Part shown: piece after piece, positions 53,313 to 61,572 of the stretch
Numbering within the stretch: position 1 is the first letter of the stretch
Layout: every line of letters starts with the position of its first letter
DNA from: Blastocatellia bacterium
Lineage (GTDB): Bacteria; Acidobacteriota; Blastocatellia; UBA7656
Reading direction: 5' to 3'
Assembly (NCBI GenBank): GCA_035275065.1
Contig: DATENM010000064.1
Location: forward strand, 62,001 to 126,000
DNA length: 64,000 nucleotides
Notes under the pieces: model-generated
The model's input: the letters and a program-made list of their open reading frames with translations, nothing else
Told to the model about the DNA's origin: nothing
The model's database searches: none
Position numbers and translations under genes: made by a program

Positions 53313-54398
53313 CTACTTGCGCTCCAGGGCCTGATATTCTTCTTCGGTTCGCCGCTTGCGGTGAAAAATCCAGGCGATGCCGACGCTCAGAAAATAGAGC
53401 AGCAGCATCGGTGCGGCAAAGACCAGAAGGTTCGGCACGTCGGTCGTCGGCGACAAAACCGCCGCGAGAATAAAGATCGCCACCACTGCATAGCGCCAGA
53501 TTTTCAACAACAGGCCCGGCGTCACCAGCCCCAGCCGCGCCGCAAAGAAGGTCACCGTCGGAATCTCGAAGACGACACCCAATCCGAGCATGATCGTAAT
53601 GATGAGATCGAAATAATCGTCGGCGGTCACCAGCGGGCGCAGGTTGCCGCCTGCCGCCACGCCTAATAGAAAATTGGCGGCGCGCGGGAAAGCGATGTAA
53701 TAGGCAAAGGCGCAGCCGGTCAGGAAAAAGACCGAGGCCATGAAGATGACCGGCGCGGCGTACTTCTTTTCGTGCGGGTAGAGGCCCGGCGCGACAAATC
53801 CCCAGACTTGAATCAGAATGAATGGCACCGCAAAAAAGATCGCCGCATAGAAAGCCACTTTGATATACAGGTTAAACGCGCCCTGCACGGTCGCCACCAC
53901 CAGCCGGTTATCCGGGCTGAGATAGATATTCGAGGTCAGGTACAACTGCCGCGGGATGCGGAAGCCTTCGCCGATCACGGTCGCTGTGTTGATGACCCAG
54001 GGAGCAGTGGTCACGAGATTCGGCACGCCATCGTCGCCCTCTTCAACGCGCACCTTGATGGTCGTACCCGTAGGGATCAAGACCTGGCCGATGCGGGTTT
54101 CGGCGATGAAGACGAATGAAACTTCTTTGCCGATGTAATCGGCGAGCGGCCCGACCGTCGCGCCCTCCGCATTAAAGCCGTGTTCGCGGTTCGCCTCGAT
54201 CATCGCGGCGCGCACAGGCACTTGCAGGAAGTTATAAATCTTGTCCGAGAAGACCCAGCAGAGGACAAAGGCGAGCATCACAAAAATCGCAATGCGGACC
54301 AGCCGCGAGCGCAGCTCGTCCAGGTGTTCGAGAAACGACATCGCGCCTTCTTCAAGCTCGACATCCTTATCCTGATAAGTCTCTGTGGTGGTAGCCAT
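53313..54398 (-). CDS. tatC: Sec-independent protein translocase TatC with enlarged first periplasmic region
   Basis: 361 aa, against about 250 in E. coli. TatC binds twin-arginine signals with TatB/TatA. The canonical start region MSFLEHLDELRSRLVR lies at residues 20-35, followed by helix 1. About 110 extra residues then separate helix 1 from helix 2 (REHGFNAEGATVG...EEGDDGVPNLVTTAPWV). The remaining helices are normal, with QVWGFVAPGLYPHEKKY carrying the signal-recognition glutamate. The ATG at 54398 is used, but ATG 54341 (AAGAAGG upstream) would start exactly at the canonical N-terminus. The upstream leader is occupied by a C-rich repeat without a ribosome site. It follows tatA on the same strand. 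Confidence 0.93.
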   Translation of the reverse strand: MATTTETYQDKDVELEEGAMSFLEHLDELRSRLVRIAIFVMLAFVLCWVFSDKIYNFLQVPVRAAMIEANREHGFNAEGATVGPLADYIGKEVSFVFIAETRIGQVLIPTGTTIKVRVEEGDDGVPNLVTTAPWVINTATVIGEGFRIPRQLYLTSNIYLSPDNRLVVATVQGAFNLYIKVAFYAAIFFAVPFILIQVWGFVAPGLYPHEKKYAAPVIFMASVFFLTGCAFAYYIAFPRAANFLLGVAAGGNLRPLVTADDYFDLIITIMLGLGVVFEIPTVTFFAARLGLVTPGLLLKIWRYAVVAIFILAAVLSPTTDVPNLLVFAAPMLLLYFLSVGIAWIFHRKRRTEEEYQALERK

Positions 54399-54401
54399 GG
54401 T

Positions 54402-54427
54402 GGGGGTCGGGGGTCGGGGGTCGGGGG
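54402..54427 (+). repeat. Four-run G5 tandem repeat (G-quadruplex motif) at the tatC start
   Basis: Four GGGGG runs separated by TC, a perfect heptamer array. The last runs end 4 bases from the tatC start codon (54398). A matching C-rich arm (GGCCCCTGGCCCC, about 54462-54474) lies on the far side, so the whole gap resembles a dispersed inverted repeat. Confidence 0.9.
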
Positions 54428-54494
54428 TCAGGCAGAGAGTGAGAGGGCATTCCTCCTCACCGGCCCCTGGCCCCTGTCACCCGGCTCCTGAGGG

Positions 54495-54890
54495 TTACAT
54501 CCAATCGCGTTTGGTCTCGTTGACAGTGGCTTCCGAGCGCGGCACGCTGGCGGCTTCGACCGTCGGCACCGGCGCGTGGATGGTCTCGCCGGGCGTGTAA
54601 GCCTCGGCGCTGGCGGCGCTCGTGACAGGCTCAGAGCTGGCGGCGGCGGCGCTCGCCTCCGCGGCGGCTTCGTTGTGGCGCGCGGCTTCGACTGTCGGCG
54701 CAGCGTCGAGGCGGCGCTTTTCGGTCTCGACTTCATCTTCCCACTGGCGCTTGAAATCGTCGCTCGCCTTGCGGAATTGCGCCAGGCCGTGGCCGAGGCT
54801 CTTGCCCAGCTCAGGCAGCTTGCGCGGGCCGAAAATAATTAATGCGATCACCAGAATCATCAAGATTTCCGGCATTCCCAGATTTCCCAT
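54495..54890 (-). CDS. tatA: Twin-arginine translocase subunit TatA/TatB family
   Basis: 131 aa. An N-terminal membrane helix (PEILMILVIALIIFGPRKL), hinge FGPRKLPELGK and an amphipathic helix (SLGHGLAQFRKASDDFKRQW) are followed by a disordered Ala/Glu-rich tail. TatA forms the pore and TatB the receptor. Length and tail are closer to TatB, but only one such gene is present here, so it may serve both roles. The ATG at 54890 with GAGGAA upstream is chosen; 7 extra codons are possible. It precedes tatC by 96 bp. At least three proteins in the window carry twin-arginine signals. Confidence 0.9.
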   Translation of the reverse strand: MGNLGMPEILMILVIALIIFGPRKLPELGKSLGHGLAQFRKASDDFKRQWEDEVETEKRRLDAAPTVEAARHNEAAAEASAAAASSEPVTSAASAEAYTPGETIHAPVPTVEAASVPRSEATVNETKRDWM

Positions 54891-55218
54891 AATTTCCTCA
54901 CTTCGGGCCAACTGTCAGGGAGACTTGCGAGCCGACCGCCCGCGTTGACGTTGCTCCGGCTTGTTCATTTCCAAGTGTAGGCGACGCGCTTTGCGCCCGT
55001 CAATGAGGCGGCGAAGATTGAGCGGCTGGGTTTGCCGACCTGGCATTGTCCGCCGCTGGCTATATTTGTGGGTGCGTTGCGTTTGCTCGATTTCCCATGC
55101 TATAACGTGCCGGTCAGAGGGCTGGCCCTACTTCCAGGCTGGCTCGTCCCTTTCTGAAGCGTACGATGTCTTGTGCCCTTCAAGCAGTCATCCGCCACCA
55201 ACGAGCCAAGGAGATATG
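54891..55218 (+). other. Divergent intergenic region between tatA and the HYR-protein gene
   Basis: 328 bp without a gene. The frame on the plus strand is open through it but has no ribosome site or protein-like composition until 55219. It holds a candidate promoter for the HYR gene: TTGCGT (55077-55082), 18-base spacer, TATAAC (55101-55106). The tatA promoter is not recognisable. No hairpin or repeat of the families found elsewhere lies here. Confidence 0.5.
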
Positions 55219-58074
55219 ATGAGAATCCCCAGCTTGAACCACACCCGAAAGATCCTCTTGTTGATTATTGCCGTCGCCGCGCTGCTGCTGCCGGCCTTCT
55301 CGATCAGCCGCTTTCACGCCAAAGCACAGCAAAACGAGTGGTCCCATGAATCAACCCAAAGAAGCATTCAGCGAAGAGGCGGCAGCGCCCCCAGCAAGGG
55401 GTATGGCATCGAGACCGCCCTCTCTCCATTCATCGATCTTCAGGAGCAGGGGTTGACCCTCGTGCAAGCCGGTGTCGGGCTGGCGTCGCTCGGCTCGGGC
55501 ACGGCGAATCTCTCTGTCAACGTCGGCGGCTCGGTCCGCTTTGCGGTGCTTTACTGGAATGGCCAGGACCCGGCCTGCCCGAACGACGGCGGGGCTTGCA
55601 CCGTTCCGACGCAGCCATATAAAGATCAAGTCATCAAGTTTAATGGCAATACGATCACCGGCACGATCATCGGTACAGAGACGGCAACCGGTGCCAGCAA
55701 TGTCCTGTTCAACAATATCGGCTACTATGCCGATGTCACGATCATCGTCAACGCCGCCGGCACCGGCATGCATTCGTTCACCTTTGCCGACGGCGACACC
55801 AGCAGCAACCTCTCGCCGCTTAATGGCGCGAGCCTGCTTGTCGCTTATAACGACGCTGCCGACCCCGCGACTTATCGCGTGTTGATTTGGGACGGCCTCG
55901 ATTACGCATTCGGAGATGCGCCGGTAGCTGGCGATGAGAGAACGACGAATCCGGTTACCTTCAGCCACGGGATTAACTTCAGCACCCGAACCGCGCAGTT
56001 GCTCATAGTGACGGGCGGCGGCACCGCAAACCGTCCTGACAATATCACCATCAGCAACAATCCGACCCTCTTCAACACCCTTGATGGCTCTGCCGGGAAC
56101 TACTGGGACAGCGACCTCTATAGCATTTCGATCCCGTCCGGGGTCGGCACCACCACCGTGCAGGTCAATTCCGCGCCCGCCGGCAGTAATCCTGATGCGT
56201 TGCTCTGGCAGGTGGCGGCTTTGCGTGTCCAGCAACTGGATACGACGCCACCGAGTTGCTCCCAAAGGGTGATCAATGGGATGCAAAAAATGGTGGAATT
56301 CACGATCCAGGACACGGACTCCGGCCTGGCCGAGATCGTCGTGACCCAATCGAACAACGCCGACACCCCTGGGCCGTCTTTTACCGTAGGGACAACGGAT
56401 CCGGTCACCGTCACCGCGACGAAGATCAATCAGTCGCAGCCGATGCGGGTGATGATAAGAATCACCGACCGGGCGGGCAATTCAACAATCTGTAGCTTTG
56501 ACGATAGCTGTATTTCCTGCCCGGCAGATATCGAGATATCGAACGACGCCAACCAGTGCGGCGCCATAGCGACCTTTGCGGCGACCTCGCCGAACGCATG
56601 CGGCACACCGACCTGCTTGCCGGCTTCGGGCTCCTTCTTCCCGAAAGGCACTACCACCGTCAACTGCTCCGTAACCGACGCCGAGATGACCACCAGTACT
56701 TGCTCGTTCACCGTCACCGTCAACGATACGCAGAAACCATCGATCACCTGCCCGGGCAACATCACCAAGAACACCGACGCGAATGCCTGCACGGCGGTCG
56801 CCACTTATGACCCGCCGGGCGTAAGCGACAACTGCCCGAACGTCGGCACGCCTTCTTGCTCGCCGCCATCGGGCACAGCTTTCCAGAAAGGCACGACGAC
56901 CGTCACCTGCTCGGTCAGTGACGCTTCGAAAAACTCAAACAGTTGCAGCTTCACCGTTACGGTCAACGACATGCAGCCGCCGACCCTCACCTGTCCGGGC
57001 AACATGACTAAGACTACCGACGCGAACGCCTGCACGGCAGTAGTCAATTACTCGCTGCCGTCTATCTCTGACAATTGCCCGTGCTCGACGGGCGGGGCAG
57101 CGCCGGTTAAAGGCAGGGGGCCAGAAGGTGTCTCGGGCTGCACGGTCAGTTGCACGCCGCCGCCGGGCACGGCTTTCGCCAAAGGCACAACGACCGTCAC
57201 CTGCATGGGCGCGGACTCAAGCGGCAACTCTGCCGCCAATTGTTCCTTCACGGTTACGGTCAACGACGCGCAACCGCCTTCGATCACCTGCCCGGCGAAC
57301 ATCACGCAATCGAACGACCCGAACCAGTGCGGGGCGGTCGTCAACTACCCGGCGCCGACCGTCAGCGACAACTGTCCCGGCGTCGGCTCGCCGACCTGCT
57401 CGCCGGCCTCGGGCTCCTTTTTCCCCAGGGGCACGACGACGGTGAATTGCTCAGTCAAGGATGCCAGCAACAACATGGCCGGCTGCTCGTTTACCATCAC
57501 GGTCAACGACACCCAGCCGCCAACCATCACCTGTCCGGCCAATGTCACTAGCGTCTCGCCCACACCGGGCGGCAGTGTCACAGTCACCTACCCGCCGCCG
57601 TCGGCTTCAGACAACTGCCCAGGCGTGATGACCGCTTGCACGCCGCCTTCGGGCTCGACCTTCGCCCGTGGCGCCACGACCGTTACCTGCACGGCGACCG
57701 ACACCTCGGGCAACACCGCGACATGTAGCTTCTCTGTGGCCGTCTTCGACGGTCGCCTGCAAGACGACTCGGAGGGCTGCAACAACACGGTGTTGTTCAA
57801 CACGGCGACGGGCGATTATCGCTGGTGCTGCCACGGCACGATCTTCACGGGTCGGGCGCAGGTCATCGTGCGCGGCAACACCTACACGCTGACGCAGTCG
57901 GCAGCAGACCGCCGCGTGCAGATCACGCTGAACGCCGGCGGTTCGCCGCCCAACGGCAATGCCTCGCTGCAAGTGCCGCCGGGCAAGACGCAGTGCACGA
58001 TCACTGACCGCGACATTCGCAACGACACGTGCCTGTGCGGAGCGGTCTCGCCGCCGACGGCGATTAGTCATTGA
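55219..58074 (+). CDS. Secreted surface protein with DUF3344-like domain and five HYR repeats
   Basis: 951 aa. AAGGAG (55208-55213) favours the ATG at 55219 over 55216. A signal peptide (ILLLIIAVAALLLPAF) leads to an N-terminal beta-rich domain (about 70-350, VNVGGSVRFAVLYWNG, TVQVNSAPAGSNPDALLWQV) resembling DUF3344. Five HYR (hyalin) Ig-like repeats of about 80 residues then cover about 430-850, each with ITCPGNIT-, DNCPNVG-, FPRGTTTVNC- and CSFTVTVND-type blocks and conserved cysteines. The C-terminal domain is also Cys-rich (CNNTVLFNTATGDYRWCC). HYR repeats mediate adhesion; no anchor or sorting signal is visible. Confidence 0.88.
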   Translation: MRIPSLNHTRKILLLIIAVAALLLPAFSISRFHAKAQQNEWSHESTQRSIQRRGGSAPSKGYGIETALSPFIDLQEQGLTLVQAGVGLASLGSGTANLSVNVGGSVRFAVLYWNGQDPACPNDGGACTVPTQPYKDQVIKFNGNTITGTIIGTETATGASNVLFNNIGYYADVTIIVNAAGTGMHSFTFADGDTSSNLSPLNGASLLVAYNDAADPATYRVLIWDGLDYAFGDAPVAGDERTTNPVTFSHGINFSTRTAQLLIVTGGGTANRPDNITISNNPTLFNTLDGSAGNYWDSDLYSISIPSGVGTTTVQVNSAPAGSNPDALLWQVAALRVQQLDTTPPSCSQRVINGMQKMVEFTIQDTDSGLAEIVVTQSNNADTPGPSFTVGTTDPVTVTATKINQSQPMRVMIRITDRAGNSTICSFDDSCISCPADIEISNDANQCGAIATFAATSPNACGTPTCLPASGSFFPKGTTTVNCSVTDAEMTTSTCSFTVTVNDTQKPSITCPGNITKNTDANACTAVATYDPPGVSDNCPNVGTPSCSPPSGTAFQKGTTTVTCSVSDASKNSNSCSFTVTVNDMQPPTLTCPGNMTKTTDANACTAVVNYSLPSISDNCPCSTGGAAPVKGRGPEGVSGCTVSCTPPPGTAFAKGTTTVTCMGADSSGNSAANCSFTVTVNDAQPPSITCPANITQSNDPNQCGAVVNYPAPTVSDNCPGVGSPTCSPASGSFFPRGTTTVNCSVKDASNNMAGCSFTITVNDTQPPTITCPANVTSVSPTPGGSVTVTYPPPSASDNCPGVMTACTPPSGSTFARGATTVTCTATDTSGNTATCSFSVAVFDGRLQDDSEGCNNTVLFNTATGDYRWCCHGTIFTGRAQVIVRGNTYTLTQSAADRRVQITLNAGGSPPNGNASLQVPPGKTQCTITDRDIRNDTCLCGAVSPPTAISH

Positions 58075-58085
58075 AGTAGAACGAT

Positions 58086-58117
58086 CTTGTAGGGGAGGCC
58101 GCGGCCTCCCCTACAAG
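58086..58117. repeat. Perfect 32-bp palindrome after the HYR gene
   Basis: Arms CTTGTAGGGGAGGCCG and its exact complement with no loop; the sequence is fully self-complementary. It lies 12 bp past the HYR-gene stop. As RNA it would be a very stable hairpin; no T-run follows. Confidence 0.9.
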
Positions 58118-58215
58118 CAGCAGTGAAGACAATTGGCCGGGCTGGATTCGCGGGCCGCCTAAGCGATATAATCGCAACTCCGCAGCTCACATAACCCATT
58201 TTGAGGAGACAGCTA

Positions 58216-58761
58216 ATGAAAAGACTTTTTGCCTCTCTGATTGTCGCGTTGTTCGCCGCGCAGTTGACGCTGGCGCACGACCCGCGCACGGTCGCTAAAA
58301 ATCTCTCGCACACCCTGAGCATCGAAGGCGCCGGCAAGTTAACGCTCAGCTACAAATCGCTGCACTACAACGAGCAGGGATTCAGCCAGCGCAAGACCGA
58401 GCGCGCCATGACCACCTTCAACCGCCTGTGGAAGAGCATCGGCAAGCTCGACGCCGACTTCGATGTTGTCATTGGTGGCGTCACGGTGCCGAAAGGGTCG
58501 TACACACTGGGCTTCAACTATGATGCCGACGACAACTACAAGCTGGTGCTGTCGGGCGGCGGCAAAGACATCATGATCCCGATGACGGCGGCGATGGATG
58601 GCCCGTCGGTCAACTACCTGAGCTTTGACGTGCGTCCTGAAAACGACACCGACACCTTCGCCGTCGAAGTGCGCTATGGCAAGCTGCGCACCGCCGCCGA
58701 AATGAAAGTGCCTTACCTGGCCCCGCACGAGCATGAGAAGCCGGCGGAAAAGAAGCCCTAG
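58216..58761 (+). CDS. DUF2911-like exported protein
   Basis: 181 aa with a signal peptide (MKRLFASLIVALFAAQLTLAH). The mature part is a small beta-rich domain with SHTLSIEGAGKLTLSYKSLH, the DUF2911-type segment GGVTVPKGSYTLGFNYDADD, and DTFAVEVRYGKLR. The C-terminus is a charged tail (HEHEKPAEKKP). DUF2911 proteins are common in Acidobacteria and Bacteroidetes and have no known function. GAGGAG 9 bases upstream of the ATG at 58216 decides the start. It stands alone between repeat elements and a terminator. Confidence 0.78.
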   Translation: MKRLFASLIVALFAAQLTLAHDPRTVAKNLSHTLSIEGAGKLTLSYKSLHYNEQGFSQRKTERAMTTFNRLWKSIGKLDADFDVVIGGVTVPKGSYTLGFNYDADDNYKLVLSGGGKDIMIPMTAAMDGPSVNYLSFDVRPENDTDTFAVEVRYGKLRTAAEMKVPYLAPHEHEKPAEKKP

Positions 58762-58783
58762 AGCGGTTTTCAGATGGGTGTAG

Positions 58784-58858
58784 CCTGGAAGCGCGGGCAT
58801 CTTGCCCGCCCGTCTTGCGTATGTGAAAGATTGCGGGCCAGACGCCCGCGCTCCCAGG
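58784..58858. repeat. Imperfect inverted repeat (GCGCGGGC-ATC-TTGCCCGC type)
   Basis: Arms CCTGGAAGCGCGGGCATCTT and its near complement AGACGCCCGCGCTCCCAGG enclose a centre containing GCCCGC and GCGGGC. Four mismatches separate the arms over 26 bases. It is preceded by TAGAGCGGTTTTCAGATGGG (58759-58778), the leader also seen beside family A copies. Confidence 0.8.
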
Positions 58859-58866
58859 TCCAAGTG

Positions 58867-58903
58867 GGCGCGGCTCGGTGAATAAAGACACCTGAGCCGC
58901 GCC
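58867..58903 (+). terminator. Terminator hairpin after the DUF2911-like gene
   Basis: Perfect 10-bp arms GGCGCGGCTC / GAGCCGCGCC around a 17-base loop, followed by TTTGTGT. It lies upstream of the M1 peptidase gene and downstream of the repeat at 58784-58858. Confidence 0.6.
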
Positions 58904-58947
58904 TTTGTGTCACGCTGCTGAGTCCGTTAACCTGATCTGGAGTCCCG

Positions 58948-61482
58948 ATGATTCATCTGCCTTCTCGCCTTCGCCAATCCCTGTGCGCCGCGGCGCTCGC
59001 GGTAATCCTCATCTGTCCGGCCCTGCAAACCGCCGCGCAGCAGTCGCCGCAGGGTGCGCCGCCTGTAGCGCCGCCTGTGCAATGGCCGCGCAGCCACGAC
59101 TATGACGTGCAGCATTACCGCATCGAGGTCAGCTTTGACTGGGCGGCGAAGTCGGTCTCCGGTCAGACGACGATCAGCCTGCGCCCATTCCGCAGCGACC
59201 TGAAAGAGATTGAGCTGGACGCGGGCAATATGCAGATTGATGCGGTGAAGCTTGAAAGCGGCGCGGCGCTCAAGTTCCGCTACGAAGACAAAGAGCACCT
59301 CTACATCGCGCTCGATAAAAGCTACCCGGCGGGCAGCGAGCTACGGCTTGTCGTCAAATACAAGGCAAATCCGGAGCGCGGCCTTAACTTCATCGGGCCG
59401 AACGCGGACGACCCTTCGCGGCCTCTGCAAATCTGGTCACAGGGCGAATCGCAAGATAATCATTACTGGTTCCCTTGCTATGACTATCCCAACGATAAAG
59501 CGACGACCGAATTGATCGCCGTGGTGGACGACACTTTCCAGGTGATCTCAAACGGCGTGCTGGTCGGCGTCACTGCCGGCCCGGCCGAGCATACCAAGAC
59601 CTGGCACTGGAAGATGGACAAGCCCTATTCGAGCTACCTGGTGTCGATCATCGTCGGCAAGTTCGCCGAAGTGAAGGACACCTTCAAGGGCATTCCGGTC
59701 GAATCCTACGTCTACGCCGATCAGGTCGAAAACGCGCGCATCTCGTTCGGCAAGCTGGCGCAGATGGTGTCGTTTTTCTCCGGGCGCCTCGGGGTTGATT
59801 TCCCTTACCCGAAGTATGCCCAGACGACGGTGCGAGATTTCGGCGGCGGCATGGAGAACATCACGGCGACGACGCTCACCGACAACTCTGTGCATGACAA
59901 GCGCGCCCACCTTGACGTGTCGAGCGATGGCTTGATCGCGCACGAGCTGGCGCATTCCTGGTTCGGCGATTTGCTGACCTGCCGCGACTGGGGCGAGATA
60001 TGGCTCAATGAATCGTTCGCGACCTTTATGGAAGCCTCCTGGACCGAGCATGATCTCGGAACGGCGGATTACCTATACGAAATGCGTGGCAACCAGCAGG
60101 GGTATCTTCAGGCCTGGGCGCAGGGCAACCGCCGCCCCATCGTCACGCACCGCTACGCCAACCCCGACGCCGTGTTTGACGTTTATGCGTACCCGCGCGG
60201 CGGCGCGGTCATTCACATGCTGCGCTTCGTGCTGGGCGACGAGCTGTTCTGGCGGGCGCTCAATCATTACGTCAAGAAGCACGCTTTCCAGAACGTCGAG
60301 ACGCAGCAACTGCTGGTCGCCATCGAAGAAGCCACCGGCCAGAACCTGCAATGGTTCTTCGACGAGTGGCTCTACAAGATCGGCCACCCGGAATTCGAGA
60401 TCACCTCAACGTATGACGAAGCCGCAAAGATGGTGAAGCTCAGCGTCAAGCAGACGCAGAAGGCTGACGAGTCGCGCCCGTGGTTTCACTCGCCGGAATT
60501 CTTCACCATGCCGGTTGATGTCGCCATCACCACCGCCAGCGGCGAGCAAGTCCATCGCGTCTGGATAGATGGGCGCGAGAAGGAGTTCACTTTTAGCGCC
60601 GATTCGAAGCCGCTGATCGTCAATTTTGATCGCGGCAATATCTTAATCAAGCAGGTGAAGTTCAGCCGCACGGATGAAGAGCTGGCCTATCAGCTCTTGC
60701 ACGACGCGGACGTTATGGGGCGCGTCGGCGCGGCCATCGAGCTGAAGTCGCACAACACGCCGGCAGTCATCACCGCGCTCGGCAAGGCGGCGACGGCAGA
60801 TCAGTTCTGGGCGGTGCGCGTCGAAGCGACGCGGGCGCTGGCCGAGTTGAAAAATGAAGCGGCGCGACCGGCGCTGCTCGAAGCGGTGAAGGACAAGGAT
60901 TCGCGCATCCGCCGCGAAGCCATCCGCGGACTCGGCCAGTTCAAAGATGCGAAGCTGGCCGATCTATTCATCGGCATCATCAAGAGTGATCCAAGCTACT
61001 ATGCCGTTGCCGATGCGGCGCGGGCGCTCGGCGAAAGCCACGCGCCGCAAGCCTTCGACGTGTTGTCCGCGGCCTTAAACACGCCATCGTGGCAGGACAC
61101 GATTCTCGGCGGCGCGCTCAGCGGACTGGCGGCGCTGAATGACCCACGGGCGGTTGACCTTGCCTTGAAGTACGCCGCGCCCGGCAACCGCACCAGCCTG
61201 CGCGTCGCCGCGATTCAAGCGCTGGCGCATTCGGCTAAAGGCAACGACCGCGCCTTTCAGGCGGTCGCGGCGGCGTTGAAAGACCGCTCGCTCGAAGTGT
61301 CCTTCAACGCCGTGCAGGCGCTGGCGGCGCTCGGCGACCCGCGCGCGATTCCGCTGCTTGAAGATTTATCGGCTCACCCGCCCGCCGGCGTGCCCAGCGG
61401 CGCGGTCAAAGAGGTCGTCCAGGACGCCATCAAGCGGATCAAGAACCTCGGCAAGAGCCCTGAAGAGGAAAAGAAGAACTGA
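58948..61482 (+). CDS. M1 family metalloaminopeptidase with C-terminal HEAT repeats
   Basis: 844 aa, exported (signal peptide to about residue 31, QTAAQ). Order: N-terminal beta saddle (50-240), thermolysin-like catalytic domain with the substrate-anchoring GGMEN (300-304) and zinc site HELAHSWFGD (H332, E333, H336) plus E355 in IWLNES 18 residues on, a small beta domain (about 470-570), then HEAT-like helical repeats from about 580 to 835 (RALAELKNEAARPALLEAVK, EAIRGLGQFKDAKLADLFIG). It removes N-terminal residues from peptides. Replacement of the usual C-terminal domain by HEAT repeats is typical of the Acidobacterial/Bacteroidetes branch. GGAG precedes the start. Confidence 0.93.
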   Translation: MIHLPSRLRQSLCAAALAVILICPALQTAAQQSPQGAPPVAPPVQWPRSHDYDVQHYRIEVSFDWAAKSVSGQTTISLRPFRSDLKEIELDAGNMQIDAVKLESGAALKFRYEDKEHLYIALDKSYPAGSELRLVVKYKANPERGLNFIGPNADDPSRPLQIWSQGESQDNHYWFPCYDYPNDKATTELIAVVDDTFQVISNGVLVGVTAGPAEHTKTWHWKMDKPYSSYLVSIIVGKFAEVKDTFKGIPVESYVYADQVENARISFGKLAQMVSFFSGRLGVDFPYPKYAQTTVRDFGGGMENITATTLTDNSVHDKRAHLDVSSDGLIAHELAHSWFGDLLTCRDWGEIWLNESFATFMEASWTEHDLGTADYLYEMRGNQQGYLQAWAQGNRRPIVTHRYANPDAVFDVYAYPRGGAVIHMLRFVLGDELFWRALNHYVKKHAFQNVETQQLLVAIEEATGQNLQWFFDEWLYKIGHPEFEITSTYDEAAKMVKLSVKQTQKADESRPWFHSPEFFTMPVDVAITTASGEQVHRVWIDGREKEFTFSADSKPLIVNFDRGNILIKQVKFSRTDEELAYQLLHDADVMGRVGAAIELKSHNTPAVITALGKAATADQFWAVRVEATRALAELKNEAARPALLEAVKDKDSRIRREAIRGLGQFKDAKLADLFIGIIKSDPSYYAVADAARALGESHAPQAFDVLSAALNTPSWQDTILGGALSGLAALNDPRAVDLALKYAAPGNRTSLRVAAIQALAHSAKGNDRAFQAVAAALKDRSLEVSFNAVQALAALGDPRAIPLLEDLSAHPPAGVPSGAVKEVVQDAIKRIKNLGKSPEEEKKN

Positions 61483-61512
61483 CGCGGCGACGCGACGACA
61501 CGGGAAAGAGAA

Positions 61513-61550
61513 AAGCGGCGACCGTTCAATCAAACGAACGGTCGCCGCTT
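61513..61550. terminator. Bidirectional terminator between converging M1 peptidase and ispG genes
   Basis: Perfect 15-bp arms AAGCGGCGACCGTTC (61513-61527) and complement (61536-61550) around an 8-base loop. On the minus strand the stem is followed by TTCTCTTT; on the plus strand by CGGCTTT. Confidence 0.8.
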
Positions 61551-61572
61551 CGGCTTTGCGATAAGAGCCGAA

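Noticed and set aside
54961..55218. 85-codon extension of the HYR protein
   Set aside because: Arg/Cys-rich shadow-like sequence without ribosome site; AAGGAG clearly marks the start at 55219.
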